Assembly (NCBI RefSeq): GCF_010093595.1
Contig: NW_022985462.1
Location: 256,948 to 320,947, forward strand
Direction of reading: 5' to 3'
Length of the DNA stretch: 64,000 nt
Origin: Mytilinidion resinicola
Lineage: Eukaryota; Ascomycota; Dothideomycetes; Mytilinidiales; Mytilinidiaceae
Shown: positions 42,769 to 54,453 of the stretch, in pieces
Layout of the letters: every line of letters begins with the position of its first letter
Numbering within the stretch: position 1 is the first letter of the stretch
Program-made: the position numbers and the translations under genes
Notes under the pieces: model-generated
Told to the model about the DNA's origin: nothing
Database searches by the model: none
The model's input: only the letters and a program-made list of their open reading frames with translations

Positions 42769-44509
42769 ATGCGGACTAGGACTGTCCTTTCGTTGACCCT
42801 GTCGCTATTGAACCTGGGCGCTAACGCATCTAATAATACGTCCGATATTTCGCAGATCTTCGCAGATCTTGGAGATCTCCCTCCCACGGGTGACTACAGC
42901 GTTGTGTACATCAATCCGGATACCCATAAGCTTGTGGAGGACAGCATCCCAAATCTTGCCGGGCATGGAAGTAATTAATCTTTTTCTAGAAGAAAGATTA
43001 AGAGTGCAATTGGACAAGCTGGGAGCTTTTCTAGAACGGACAATTGACTTTTGGATATACAGGTACTACGAAGACCCACTCGTCGCCCTCCTCCGCCGCA
43101 ACAACGCTTATGGTTTCTGCAAAGCGTACTGCGCTGGCGAGAAGGCATCAGTGGTTACTAAGACGAAGACCGCAACAAAGACTGCCGTAGTGTCTAAGGC
43201 TACTACAAGCTGCTTGAACAGGTGTGTGCCCAAGACAACAGTGTGAACTGTTAAGGGTGCCTCCAGCCCACCCTCAATTGTCACGCAAACGGCGACAGGT
43301 AAGAGTTGGCCCTAGTGCAGAGTATTGGCCTCCCGGGAAATGCTATACTAATTAATTATTTCATCTGAAAGTGATCTCGACGGAATCTACGACTCTGACT
43401 GCTGTAGTCAGCGTGACCGTGGCTGCGTCCGCGGATTCAACCGTCACGGAAGAGCAGGACGCTACTATCACTGCAGATCCGCAAGTATCCTACGCTTCTA
43501 TCTTCAATCACGTAGTCTAACTTATCTCAGCTCAACAGCCACTGAGTACACCACCGAGACGAGCTCCGTTACCGAAACTCTCACGACCACAACCACCTCG
43601 ACCCTACAGTTCGGTCCAAGTGCGACTGCGACATTCGCCCCTAGAGACATCAAATACCCCCCCTACCTCCGCGGTCACAACCACAGAGATATTGAGGCCG
43701 CGTGTAAGGTCCTCAACAAGCCACTGCCAAAGACCACAACCGTAACGCGTACAAAAACTATCTCTTCAACGCACATCCGCACTTTCACCAGCGTCCCCGC
43801 TGTTGTCACTCATCTCGTAACGAGCACGCCTCCAGCCACAATACTTACGACAGCGCAAACTGGTAAGCGAGTTTAGTCCTATGGGCTTTTCGCAGAGTTG
43901 CCAGATTTTATGTTCGATGAGCGAATGCTGACCTTTTCCAGATATCTTGACAACTATTGAGACGTTAGCATATCCCATTTTACCTTAGCTCCGTGCGGAC
44001 TGTTTCTCCATGGAGTGTCCGGGCAACAGACTTCGTAAGCAACTGCTGACCTTTCCCAGTTCTACTTTGACAGTCACTGCATACACGACTATCACATCTG
44101 TCTATCTCCACGCGGAGACCAGCACCTCGTTTGCTACTACAACCTCAGCCGTTACGGAGACTATTACCTTACAAACCACTGAGACGACGACAACTACAGC
44201 CACCGCGACTGTGTCCGCATGCCCTTCAGCTACGTACGGCATCTCCGGCATTGCAGTCTGGCCCCTGGCCAACTCCGCTCAGGTGGTGCTACACCGGACG
44301 CGCCTGCATGCTGCTCTTTGTGCTATACCACCCCTGGCTGCAACGGATGGGCGTTCCTGGGAGCCAATTTCTGCTTTGCCTCGTTCGGCTCGCCGCCAAA
44401 TACGGCTCCAGACACTTCTACGTGCCCCAATGGGTTTGGGTCATACGTGCTTGGGACCGGTGGGCCCAGCTACCTAGCTGGTGGAGATGGGCCATGTGCC
44501 GCTACCTAA
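42769..44509 (+). CDS. Secreted Ser/Thr-rich protein with C-terminal PAN/apple-like Cys domain
   Basis: Model by eye: exons 42769-42970, 43063-43221, 43267-43298, 43372-43480, 43531-43862, 43942-43963 and from 44060. It starts with a signal peptide (TVLSLTLSLLNLGANAS). Long Thr/Ser-rich linkers follow (TKTKTATKTAVV, TETLTTTTTSTL, TTETTTTTATATV), which are likely O-glycosylated and typical of cell-wall proteins. At the end comes a Cys-rich module with GGATPDAPACCSLCYTTPGC and NGWAFLGANFCFASFG, similar to the PAN/apple fold that binds carbohydrate or protein. The fourth intron needs a GC donor (CC then GCAAGT). Between about 44225 and 44280 the frame of the Thr-rich part and that of the Cys module differ by one base, so there is either a small unrecognised intron or a frameshift. 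Confidence 0.55.
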
Positions 44510-44759
44510 GAACCTCTTCTGACGACTAGGTACCATGCCACCAAATCCGAATCTTTCGACTTGCTATGAAGCGGAAGACTAATCTCATGGAAATATCACT
44601 TATCACGTACAAACAATATTAATCAATCATAAACAACTTCAATTCTTCATTTCACATCGCCGTCGTTTTCGAGTATCAGACCACGCCATCAGGAGCCGTG
44701 CAAAGAATCTCAGCACTGCTCAAAACCGTCCCACCCGATCTCTCCCTTCTCAAACCTCC

Positions 44760-45410
44760 TCAACCCCCCAACTCCAACACCCTCGCATGCTTAATATCCG
44801 CCCCATCAATCCACTCCCTAATCCCCGCATACCGCTTAAACGCCTCCGTCTTCCCAAACCTTAGATGCGCATCCACACTCTCCCACGGGGAAAACAGCAC
44901 AAACTCCTCTTTCTCCCCTTGGCCATCTGCCTCCTTCTCCCGATCAACCCGCCATCCCCACCCACAAACCTCCGGCGCCACGTACTCCTGCAACAACCCC
45001 TTATTCGCCTCAAACGTCTCTTCAAACGTCTCCTTCTGCCCAGGCTTGATGAAATGCCGCGCTATACTAACCAACCCCTTTCCCCCCTTTCCAGCCCCGG
45101 GAATCGGCAGCTGGGTAAGCGGGACATCATAATGCACCAGCGACACAACCTCGACCATCCCGTCTAGGGATTTCAGCAACTCCTGGTTCTCGGCGCTAGG
45201 GATGAAGCCGTCCATATGCTGGGCTAGGCTGTCCCACTCGCCGAGGATGTAGATCAAGGCTGGGTCTTCGACTTGCTGGAGCATGTGGAAGTGGTGGTGG
45301 GTGTAGGATTCCATGACCGTTTTGGCGTGGGAGAGGGCGGAGAGGAGGGATGGGGTGGTGGAGGTGGTTGGGGGGAGGAGGCGGAGGAGGGCGAGTTCGG
45401 TGAGGGTCAT
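44760..45410 (-). CDS. ABM / dimeric alpha+beta barrel domain protein
   Basis: Intronless, 216 aa. Two ferredoxin-like halves are visible. The first is MTLTELALLRLLPP with HHFHMLQQVEDPALIYILGE and WDSLAQHMDGFIPS. The second is LVSIARHFIKPGQKETFEE with FVLFSPWESVDAHLRF and AFKRYAGIREWI. This pattern fits the antibiotic-biosynthesis-monooxygenase-like superfamily (Pfam ABM), whose fungal members are often of unknown function or heme- or quinone-related. No catalytic residue can be assigned. It is flanked by unrelated genes, so there is no pathway context. Confidence 0.68.
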   Translation of the reverse strand: MTLTELALLRLLPPTTSTTPSLLSALSHAKTVMESYTHHHFHMLQQVEDPALIYILGEWDSLAQHMDGFIPSAENQELLKSLDGMVEVVSLVHYDVPLTQLPIPGAGKGGKGLVSIARHFIKPGQKETFEETFEANKGLLQEYVAPEVCGWGWRVDREKEADGQGEKEEFVLFSPWESVDAHLRFGKTEAFKRYAGIREWIDGADIKHARVLELGG

Positions 45411-46289
45411 TCTTGTGGTTGCGGAAGGCTGGTTGGGATTGAGGGGGAGTTAAGAGGGGTGATGGTGTGGGCGTATGTTGTGAAGATGAGATGGAGATAT
45501 TGAGAATAAGACGTAATTGAAGAATGAGATGCTCCGCGTGATAATATTTGGGCAGATTCATGCGTGGGCGCGTTTGATGTCGCGTGTTTTGACCATATAT
45601 ATACCCCGAAGGGTTCGCGCGGAGTTAGAGATTCTGACGCGGCTTAGCTGCCTGAAGGACTTTTAGTGGATAGAGCGGGACCATTTTTAGACTTACAGTC
45701 AGCAAAGTAGTACCATTGTGGAAAGATTTACGTGAATCCCTCGTGTTTATGTGGTCCTAGTAAATTTTCATCGGACTTTAGGGATAAACGAGGCTTCGTA
45801 TTCTTTTGGTATAGACTTGGCAAAATGCCTTTCATTTGGATGTGTTTGGGAAGAGACCATTGATGAGCATCAAATCATGGATAATTTGAGGCCTATTTCG
45901 TCAGTCTTACAAAGGCTCTAGGAGAGCTTGGAACCGCTTTAATGGTAGAAGTGCTAAAAAAGTAAAGGCAACGGTGGCGGATAAAAAGCTCGTCCCAGAT
46001 AGCAACCATTTTTTGGATTCCGAAGCCTAGCGTTCGAGTTGAGAAATATACAGCCAATGAAGCTCTAATCGACCGTTTCACCAAACCACACCGGAACCCC
46101 GGTCATTTCTCAGAGTTGCTGTTTGAACTGATCCATTTCAACGTCGGACTTGCCCGCTGCCCTTAAGTACACGCTTTCTCATAGTCTTCTGTAGAAAAGC
46201 TGAGGGGGAGTTATACAATACACCTCGTTACAGGTCCCTGCAGCGCCTTCGAACGCCCTAGCTCCCATAAAACACCCCAAAAACCCAGT
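45411..46289. other. Intergenic region
   Basis: A C/A-rich leader of the ABM gene lies next to 45411, and the Drs2 3' flank on the other side. No supported gene. Confidence 0.4.
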
Positions 46290-49200
46290 TCATTTTCTCG
46301 AGCTGGCCATTTCGCCGTAACGCCCACGTTCCCGTGTTGTGTCGTATGCCTGCAGCACTCTAGCCTGCGACTCGTCCGTCTGTGAGAAGGCGTAGCCACG
46401 CTGCTTGCGCATGCGCTGAACTTGGCGGACTTTGCGAATAGCTTTTTGGAATTGCTCCATTCTGCGATGATACGTCAGTAAGGATGTAACACGATGAATG
46501 AAGTCATAGAGGGACTGGCCTTGGCCGATAATCCTGGATGTTAAATTTTTGAATTTCTTGAATATGATGGTATGCTTGCGGATAATACATTCGCTTGGCA
46601 CTGTAATGAAGATTAGAATGGGCCGACATTGGCTTGACAGTCAGCCTTCGTGCGGTTGGTCCACTTACTATTTCCATGCAAAATCCCGGAGAAGACACAG
46701 AGCTGGTAGAACTACAATCATGGCCCAGAACACAGGGCTGGGGAACAGCCGAGCAATTACTCCTTGGTACTCCAGCGAGATATTGAGCTTGGGCGCGACA
46801 GTGGCATAAACCGGAAGGAAGATCATCCACACAACCATACTTCCCGGAATGGCAAGGAAGGTATACTTTGTCCAAATGTTAGTGATCAAGGCGGCTTTAC
46901 CCAGTACAGTTCCCAGGGCGGCGGTATAGAGTGCCGCTCCCCAAACCCAATGGCCAGCGTTCTTGCCGTCGCTTTGTGGCCCGTCCCAAAGAAAAATGGC
47001 CTGTGACACAAAATAGAGAACGAGAGAGTGATAGAAACCGTTGCCGATCCACGACCAGAAAGAATGCATCTTGAAGAATACACCCTTCTGGCTGAGTTGG
47101 TAAAGCTGGGGATAGCGATCCAGAAGCCGGGCACTAACAAACTGATCGAAGATGCCGAGAACAAATGGAGGCATGACTGTGAACAGGACGTTGTAGAAAG
47201 TGAGTGTCCAGGATTCGAAGATAATTTGACCGGAGAAGGCGTTTTGGAAGGAATACTAGACGTAGATTAGAGATGTGAGGCTGGGAATGATGAGCAGTGC
47301 ATACCCAGAACTGAGTCATGAATAGGGCGATATTCTTGTAGAAAGAATACAGAATGACCTTGCTAACACGATGGTAGCTCCAAGCTCCATGGACAAGGAG
47401 AAGTTTACGCAGGTAGCGGAATTGGCCGATGGCGATATCTGCGCTTCGAGCAGCTTGTAAACCTTCCACTCCACTGATACCCACTCCGACATGGGCTGCT
47501 TGAATCATGGAAACGTCGTTGGCACCGTCTCCGATGGCGAGCAAGATAGCTTTCAGATGTCGCTTAACAAGCTTCACAACCAAAGCCTTTTGAAGCGGGG
47601 AGACACGGCTGGAGTATGATTAGTAAAGGGAGATATAACCAATATCGTATCACTTACCAGCATATCACGGCCTTGCACATAACGGCGAGGTCCAGGAACA
47701 TCTTTTCCATATCCCTCTCTAGGGCAAAAGTAAGTGACTTGCCGTCAATGACTAGCGCAAGCACATCCTTTTCCATAGCCCCTGACTGTTGACTTTTGAT
47801 AGCATTGAGTTTCTTTGAGAGGTTATCCCTGGTGGCTTCCGCGTTATCCTCATTGACAATCAATAGAGTCATGTCTTCGCTGATTAACTTGCAACTCATG
47901 CCAATGTTGATAGCGGTTTCTTGGCGATCGCCCGTCAGGACCCAGACCTTGATACCAGCCTCTTGGAGAGTGTGAATTGTGTCGGGAACGCCGTCTTGCA
48001 GCTTGTCTTCGATAGCAGTTGCTCCGAGAAGAGTAAAGTCATGCTCGATGAGCTCGGCAGCCTTGTCGAGCTCCTCCGCTCGGTTTCCGCTGACAGTTGT
48101 TTGAGCAGTATCGTAAACGCGCCGCCACTCTTGATATTCGTGCTCAGGAATTTCGCGCATTGCTAGACAGAGTGTTCGGAGTCCCTCGGAGGCGTATTCT
48201 TCGAGATGTTGGAGAGTAGTCTCAACGTATGGATTGTTATCCGCAGCTAAGCGCTCTAGTATAACAGTGTCGGCGCCTTTGCAGTAACATCTGATCTTGC
48301 CATCTGGGCAACGGAAGATTGTTGACATCCGTTTCCTGGTTGAGTTGAATTCACAGACTGCCAAAAGCTCATACTCGAGCTCACGGCCATCCACAAGGAT
48401 AGTGACTGCACGAGGCTTGCGGGCAATGAACTTGTATCCCAGTAGAACAGCACCTTCAACCAGAGCACCTTCATCAGGAGATGCTGACTGATATTTGATG
48501 GCGCCTGATTTTTCATCGCCTCGCTCTGGGATAACGGTGTGACAAGTTGATAGTAGAGTCAGGAAATGGTCAATGATGTCGCCCGAAGAGTGATTCTTGA
48601 GATTTTCTGCCAATCTCTTGAAGTCATGGATACCAACTTCTACTCCATCTTCGATGGTAGCCCTCCGGTCTTCGGGAATTTCGTCAGCGTACTGAATCCC
48701 GGCTATGGAGGATTGTTTGAACTCCATCATGTTGCATGTTAGAGTGCCTGTCTTATCAGAGAAGATGTATTCAATCTGCCCCAACTCTTCCACCAACGAT
48801 GACGTCCGACAGTTGGCCGGGGTGTCAGTTTTGTCGTAATAGATGTCGAGATCAGAATCGATGAGGGAAGCCTGGTAATATTTGACAATCTCGATGGTGA
48901 CGAAAAGCGAAATTGGAACCAAGTTAGAGTACAGCACCCAATACGTGAAGATGTCAGAGAAGAACTGCTTCGCAGCGTTGAAACCGTCATACTCAAGGTA
49001 TCCTAGCTGGCCACTTTGCTTCAGTCGTATTGCCAAATCGCCGAAGGAACTGATCAAACTGAGGGTGACCAAAATAGCTCCAAGCATGAGAATCTGGTAA
49101 TTGACTGTATGTTCCACGTTTGTCTTCTTGATCGGTGTGGCCGTCGCGTTTCTCATGAGTTTTGTCTCGTGGCCGGTGAAAACAACGACTCCATGGATCC

Positions 49201-50581
49201 AAGGCGTGTTTCGGAGAGTAGCACCTCGTAAGAGGAGCTGATCTGGTGCCAAAGGTAATTCTTTCTCGCCTCCACCAGCTTGAACCGTCAGTGTCGCCTC
49301 GTAGGTGTAGAGGCTGCTGTTGGGCTGCTCCGATCGGATCTTCCCGCCCAATCTGCTAAGCTCCGCAGAGCTCACCAAATCGGCTGTCTCAGGGATAGCT
49401 TGCTTGATCTTAAGGTTGGTCTCTCCGTCTAGGTTGGCAGTCTCGATGTAGCAGAGTCCCTCGGGCTCCGATGAGGCCAAAAGCACCAAGTCGGCAGGGA
49501 ATGGTTCCTCGGACTCTACACGCACGATGTCTCCAACAGCAACATTGATCCATCGAGTATCTTCAAAGCTTGATCCCTTCAGCACTCGCGCCTTGGCATT
49601 GTTTAAAGATTTGTCTGATGTCTTGCGGCGAAAATCTTCTATGTATTCCTTGACTGCAGATACCAGAAGCACAATGCCGAGGGGAACAATGGTGGTGTAC
49701 CTTTTAGTAGGCGAGATACCAGGAATTTGTTGTAGAATAGCGGTGAATAAGAAGAAAAGGTTGGCGTATTTTGAGAACTGCTCGTACAGGAATTTCGGGA
49801 GGAAGGTAGCGATGTTGTACTTGGTGGTCGAGATGTGGTTATCGACGTACTTGTTAGTAGCATTTGCCGGTGGATTGTTTAGATGTATCAAGCGCGGCCC
49901 CAATGTCGAAGGGTCTGGCTTGCCGCGTCCAAATCCGAACTTGAATTTTCCAGAGCCGCGCCTCTTAGGCGGAGGGTATTTTGCACTATCAAGCCCTCCA
50001 CTGTCTGTTCGTGACTCACGCGCACCAGTTTCCGTCAATGGTAAATCCATTTCCGAGTACTCTGGACTTCGTCCAAGCATGTGTTTGGCCCGACCCATCA
50101 GGCCTCCTCCCAAACTCATTATGCTATTCCTATTCTTCGGCGCCGAAGCATGTCGCACAAGACGTGGCGTGGGCTCGTCGGTAGTCCCTCCAGAGGCGTA
50201 GTAGCCTTGGACTGATTGATCATCGTGATCAATGTCGTCGACGTCTGAATACCGCTGATAGTTATGGAGATCTGAGGTTTGTGAATACAGCCTACTTCCT
50301 CCCGTAGTGTACGGAGTCGAGCTAATAGGCAGCGTGCCTGGTCCTCCTGGCAGACCCGCGGCTGGTCTTCCTCCAACAAAATCATCGTAAGATTCTGAGG
50401 GGCGGTGTTGAGTGGTGGGTTGGTGCATATCGGAGTCGTTTATGTCGTAGTTTCGTAGCAGGTCTTCATCATTCGCTGGAGCTCGCTGCCCCGAGTAGTA
50501 TGTAGGTTGCGGGTCGCCAAAATCGAGTAGGAGGTCGTCATTATTGCCCGAGGCATGTCCACCAGGAGGCCTACCGGCCAT
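46290..50581 (-). CDS. DRS2: P4-ATPase, aminophospholipid flippase Drs2
   Basis: Moves phosphatidylserine and phosphatidylethanolamine to the cytosolic leaflet at the trans-Golgi, with a Cdc50 partner, for vesicle budding. Five exons (47658-50581, 47305-47608, 46669-47255, 46520-46600, 46290-46461) sum to 1355 aa. A disordered Gly/Asp/Ser-rich N-terminus is followed by [20 protein letters not shown] (TM1), the P4-specific lumenal/actuator segments, [18 protein letters not shown], the phosphorylation motif [27 protein letters not shown] and the hinge [11 protein letters not shown]. The C-terminal membrane segments then lead to the conserved tail [27 protein letters not shown], a regulatory element typical of Drs2. 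The last intron only keeps frame with a GC donor (AAG then GCCAGT), which is less usual than GCAAGT. Confidence 0.95.
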
Positions 50582-51853
50582 TGCGGCCAGGTAGCTTGAG
50601 CGGGAGCTTGTCCGTGTGCAATGCTGTCCTAAACCGCAGAATCATCCAGGTAGATTATGGCACTGACAATAGTAGTCGTCTCGGTGAGTGTACGTATGCG
50701 CCGTATGGTGGATGTCGTGGTGGTGAACGAATTCGGGAGCGTTTTCTCAGCACAGCCCCGGCCGGAGCTTGGCCGCTTTTCGAGACACAAGCTGTTGGAT
50801 TGTGTAGGGCTGGTCAAAGCGCAAAGACACGGGGGATTCGTCGCCTTTCAAAAGATCGTGAGGTCGGGTAATACGGTGGGAATCAGGTGCTATGCGGAGC
50901 TGGAATAGAAGCTGACTTGGGGTGAGGTCGGGGAGACTGACAAAGTGGCTGAGCGGAGCCAAGACCTGCGTTGGATGCGCGCTTCAACCTTTCGTCTGGT
51001 GATCTTCCTTACCACAACAACATCAAGCATTCTGGATTACTTATAATTATTCTAACCTAGAGATACATCTCTTATAGACTCCAGTACTAGAGTCGCCGCC
51101 CTCTTTTACGATACAGATGTACCAGAAGACAGTGTCTAATAATAGTGAGGTTTCACAGCACCGCCGGGCTAGCAACGCAATACGAAGGACTCCTGAAGCA
51201 CAACCGCAACCCAACAGAAGACGCTCTTCCATGACAGTCGTGATTTTCTCTCAGTCTTGTTCCTGCCTTGGTATCATTGCAGAGGGGATGTTCCATTACT
51301 ATGAAATTAGCTTCGTGAGCATTTATAGTCCATCATTTTCTTTATCTCGCAAGGGGAAATCTGGGCTTTTTCTGGCTCAAGTTGTAGAATAAGAGAACGT
51401 GGCCACTCATTTACATTGAGCTTTATCTTTCTTCAAGTCCATGACCATTCCAACAGCATAAATGTAAGCGCCGGTCTACAAAGAATGCAAGCAAATACGT
51501 GCATGTCTGCTCAAACATGGAAGTTCCCAACACTACCACTAGCTCTCATGCAGCCATATACAAAGGAGTGATCAGTCAACCACAGTCAGAAAGTGTTAAA
51601 TGTGCCATCCAGGAGACGCTTCTCTGACAGCTGTTCGTCTTTAGTACTTGAAACAGGGGGTCTCGGGAACTGTCAACCCTGAAGGGTGACGTCTCCCCGC
51701 TCTAACATGTTCGCACCAATCAAATTCACCTGAAGTACGAGACCCCTCAAAGTTAGCAAATCAGCCTTACCGTAAGTGGATCGTGAAAAAAGCGCAATGC
51801 CTTCTCTGGTGCGCCAGACATATATTTGTCTTAATTTGCATGTTCACAAATTC
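50582..51853. other. Intergenic region, 5' of Drs2
   Basis: A small frame with an ATG at 51118 (MYQKTVSNNSEVSQHRR...) lacks recognisable sequence and is not called. No other gene is seen. Confidence 0.4.
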
Positions 51854-51953
51854 GCCCGGTTAGCTCAATCGGTAGAGCGTGAGACTCTTATTCACAGCTC
51901 TGTTAGCAGCGATTGCAATCTCAAGGTTGCGGGTTCGACCCCCGCATCGGGCT
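51854..51953 (+). tRNA. tRNA-Lys (anticodon CTT) with a 27 nt intron
   Basis: Acceptor GCCCGGT pairs with ATCGGGC. The D arm is TAGCTCAATCGGTAGAGC. The anticodon stem TGAGA/TCTCA encloses loop CTCTTAA with anticodon CTT. The T arm is GCGGGTTCGACCCCCGC (box B GGTTCGA). The intron, 51891-51917, lies after position 37, the canonical place. The downstream T-rich stretch (atccaattttttgcag, about 51977) serves as a Pol III terminator. Confidence 0.95.
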
Positions 51954-51977
51954 CAATTCCCGATGAAATCCCAATCA

Positions 51978-51990
51978 TCCAATTTTTTGC
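51978..51990 (+). terminator. Probable RNA polymerase III terminator of tRNA-Lys
   Basis: A run of six T (ccaattttttgc) about 25-35 nt after the mature 3' end. Confidence 0.55.
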
Positions 51991-53634
51991 AGTCTTTGAA
52001 CCACTTCCAAAGCATCACTTCGCTATTATAATGAGGCAATCCGCTCTACAGCCTTTCTTTTTGCTAGGTATCAACCAGGGTAACATAAGGATGCACCCAT
52101 GTTGTCATCGAATGAGTATATCGTCTTTGTAGGGTCTGTTTGGGCGGCGAAGCGCGAAGTGTACGAGTTTCTACCGATATTTTGCGTCTATATCTCACTT
52201 CACAGCCTATACACATGTATTCCTTTACACTCCTGCAGAATCTTACAGTCGCTGGCGCCAGTCGATCTGCACCTAAACGTAGCATACTTACATACCCCTG
52301 GGCGGAATACCTACTAGAGGCAATGAATAAGATCAAGCGCCACCCTCTTCACTTCGCTCGTCACTACTCACCTCTGATGGCTATCGTTCGCAATGCTCTA
52401 CATCATGCCTGTGAACAGCGTTTCTACCTACGTACTTTTGTGTGAAGTTGGATTGAAAGAAACTGAATGAGTGACAGGGTCGAGCGAATTGAGGCTGCTT
52501 CGGGCTGATATTATCAACTCTTCAGCAGCACCGGCATCATTGGCTCGAGTGCATTCCGTCGGCTGACTTAGATTGATCGTCTCTTGCTCGCTCTTTTAAG
52601 CCCTTGTGGCACGTTGACCGGCAAGGCTGGACAGCCTTCCTCGTGATCAGCGTGCCACATAAGCAAAGCAGCCTGAGCATATGTAATGACGTATGCTCCA
52701 ATGGATGGTTCCCCTTACGCCCAAGCCGTGAAGGAATTATGCTTCATCATTGATTTCATTACCAACGCACATGCAGAAGACGAGTATCCTTGAGTCGCAG
52801 CTAGACCCACGCACAACGTGTCACTTCTAAACGACAATGCCGCCGCTATGCGAGGAGAGATTCCTGTTTCAATGAACACGCTGTCAAGGTCTCGGTTGGC
52901 TGCAGGAAGTGTCCATGGGCAAAAGCAAAGGGGGAATTTCCGGCCGTGGTATCCCGGAGACATGGATGCCCACACCGACCAACTCCCATACAAACGGCAC
53001 CCAGGCCCCCAAGCAAGAGCGGTCGGCAACCCCGGGAGTGTGGGTCGTGACTGTATGGCGGGCAGCACCCGCTTCCTGGGGTTGTGCAGCGCTCGCGCCA
53101 ATGGTCCTCCCCGCTCCTGACGACGTCGTCAGGTGCTGCGAGCTCACGCAATCGGATACTGAGAAGACCAATGAGGAGAGCGAAAGGAGCCAATATATCG
53201 GACAGTGGAGTTCCAGAGGATAGAGGGACGTTGATGCTTCGGACAAGCCGGCAGACAGCACGCCGTCACCATGCTGTATGCGGTCTGTGGAGGGTATCCC
53301 AGCGTGTCCACTTGACGACGTCCTCAGTCGACACCCAGTGATTTCCGCAGAGCCGCATGCCAGGTGTCGAATCGAGGGTGGATGGTAGTTCCTTGTGACA
53401 GACGACAGAAGCTTAAGAAGGTCGGAAAGTATTCCTCGAACGACGTCGTCATCCTGAAACTGAAACTAAAGCTCGGAGCGGCACCGAAGTCCCCGCAATT
53501 ATATGAGACGAAGAACAACACCACGAAACGAAACGACAGCGCTTCAAGACATTGATATGAAAGAGTAAGAATCCGACTCACCTGATTGGCACTCAGCCAT
53601 TTTCCTGCAGCGAGGCTGATGACTGCGCCACACA
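51991..53634. other. Intergenic region with overlapping short frames and CRE-like palindromes
   Basis: Frames of 100-125 codons at 52715-53261 lie on both strands and have no family motif. Palindromes built on GACGTC occur at 53116-53133 and near 53440. Confidence 0.4.
53116..53133. other. 18 bp perfect palindrome CCTGACGACGTCGTCAGG
   Basis: Contains overlapping TGACG half-sites as bound by bZIP/CREB-type factors; related motifs are at 53311 (GACGACGTCCTCAG) and 53440 (ACGACGTCGT). A regulatory role is a guess. Confidence 0.4.
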
Positions 53635-54453
53635 GTGGAACATGGCCGGCACAACCCCGCGTCGTCCCTGACGGCAGTGCTGCAACACTTGGAAGCAAAT
53701 TCTGAAGCCCGCCCAGGCCGCCAGCAACTCGACGACTGGATCCAGCAGCCCAGCAGGGACATCCACGATCGTTTGGCCGCATACTATTCACTCCCGGGCG
53801 TGCCCCAGACCACCACGAGCCCATACCCACAGTCCATCGGCTCCTCGATGGCCCGCACCCAGCTGCACCTGCCCTCGACCGCCTCTGCCTACGCGCCCTC
53901 CCTCCTCTACTCCGAGGCGACGCCCACAGAGTCTTCTGTCAGTACCGGCCTGGCGAGTAGGCTGTCTGGATTCCAGCTGCTAGAGGAGGTCGACGGCGTG
54001 CTAGAGTTGCGGCCGAACCTGCGCAGTCCCGTATACGAATGCGCCTTTTGGTTCCTGTCTTGTTCTTATATATCACAAGACAAGGAGGAATGGCGGACTC
54101 ACTGTGCGTCACACTTCCGGGGAGAAGAGCCACCTAAGTCGGTCCGGTGCCCGTTGTGCGAAGAGTTCAAGACCACGTACGAGAACGGCCTCGACGCGTG
54201 GAATGCGCGTATGGAACATGTCGCGTGGCACCACGAGCTGGGACAGACGCTGAAGACGAGTCGCCCGGACTTTCACCTCTTCCAGCATCTCTGGCAGAAG
54301 CGGCTGATTGACGATGCCGACTTGAAGGAGCTGAAGGGTGGTAACCACAATCTTACTAGAGCGCCACAACCATTCGTAACCACCAACGGGAGAGGTCGGC
54401 CGGGCAGGAGGGAGTCCCAGACACAACGACTGGGGCCGGCGAGGAGGCGCTGA
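53635..54453 (+). CDS. Zinc-finger-like hypothetical protein (5' end uncertain)
   Basis: An open frame of about 270 codons whose first in-frame ATG is only at about 53849. A cacacag acceptor at 53628-53634 suggests an upstream exon, which I could not define (a gaGTAAGA donor after ATGAAA at about 53557 is in the wrong phase). The N-terminal half is Ser/Pro/Gln-rich and disordered. The second half holds a C2H2-like region: YECAFWFLSCSYISQ, EEWRTHCASHFRG, VRCPLCEEFKTTYEN, ARMEHVAWHHELG. The Cys and His spacing fits fungal zinc-finger proteins with degenerate C2H2 fingers. The tail is basic (RGRPGRRESQ, GPARRR). Nuclear function is possible, not shown. Confidence 0.55.
   Translation: MEHGRHNPASSLTAVLQHLEANSEARPGRQQLDDWIQQPSRDIHDRLAAYYSLPGVPQTTTSPYPQSIGSSMARTQLHLPSTASAYAPSLLYSEATPTESSVSTGLASRLSGFQLLEEVDGVLELRPNLRSPVYECAFWFLSCSYISQDKEEWRTHCASHFRGEEPPKSVRCPLCEEFKTTYENGLDAWNARMEHVAWHHELGQTLKTSRPDFHLFQHLWQKRLIDDADLKELKGGNHNLTRAPQPFVTTNGRGRPGRRESQTQRLGPARRR

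Noticed and set aside
43244..43246. TGA after PKTTV as a premature stop in the secreted Thr-rich gene
   Set aside because: A GTGTGT donor at 43222 and a CTCCAG acceptor at 43266 splice it out in phase, so no stop is needed.
52715..53261. Overlapping 100-125 codon frames on both strands
   Set aside because: Mutual overlap and no family sequence; not supported as genes.
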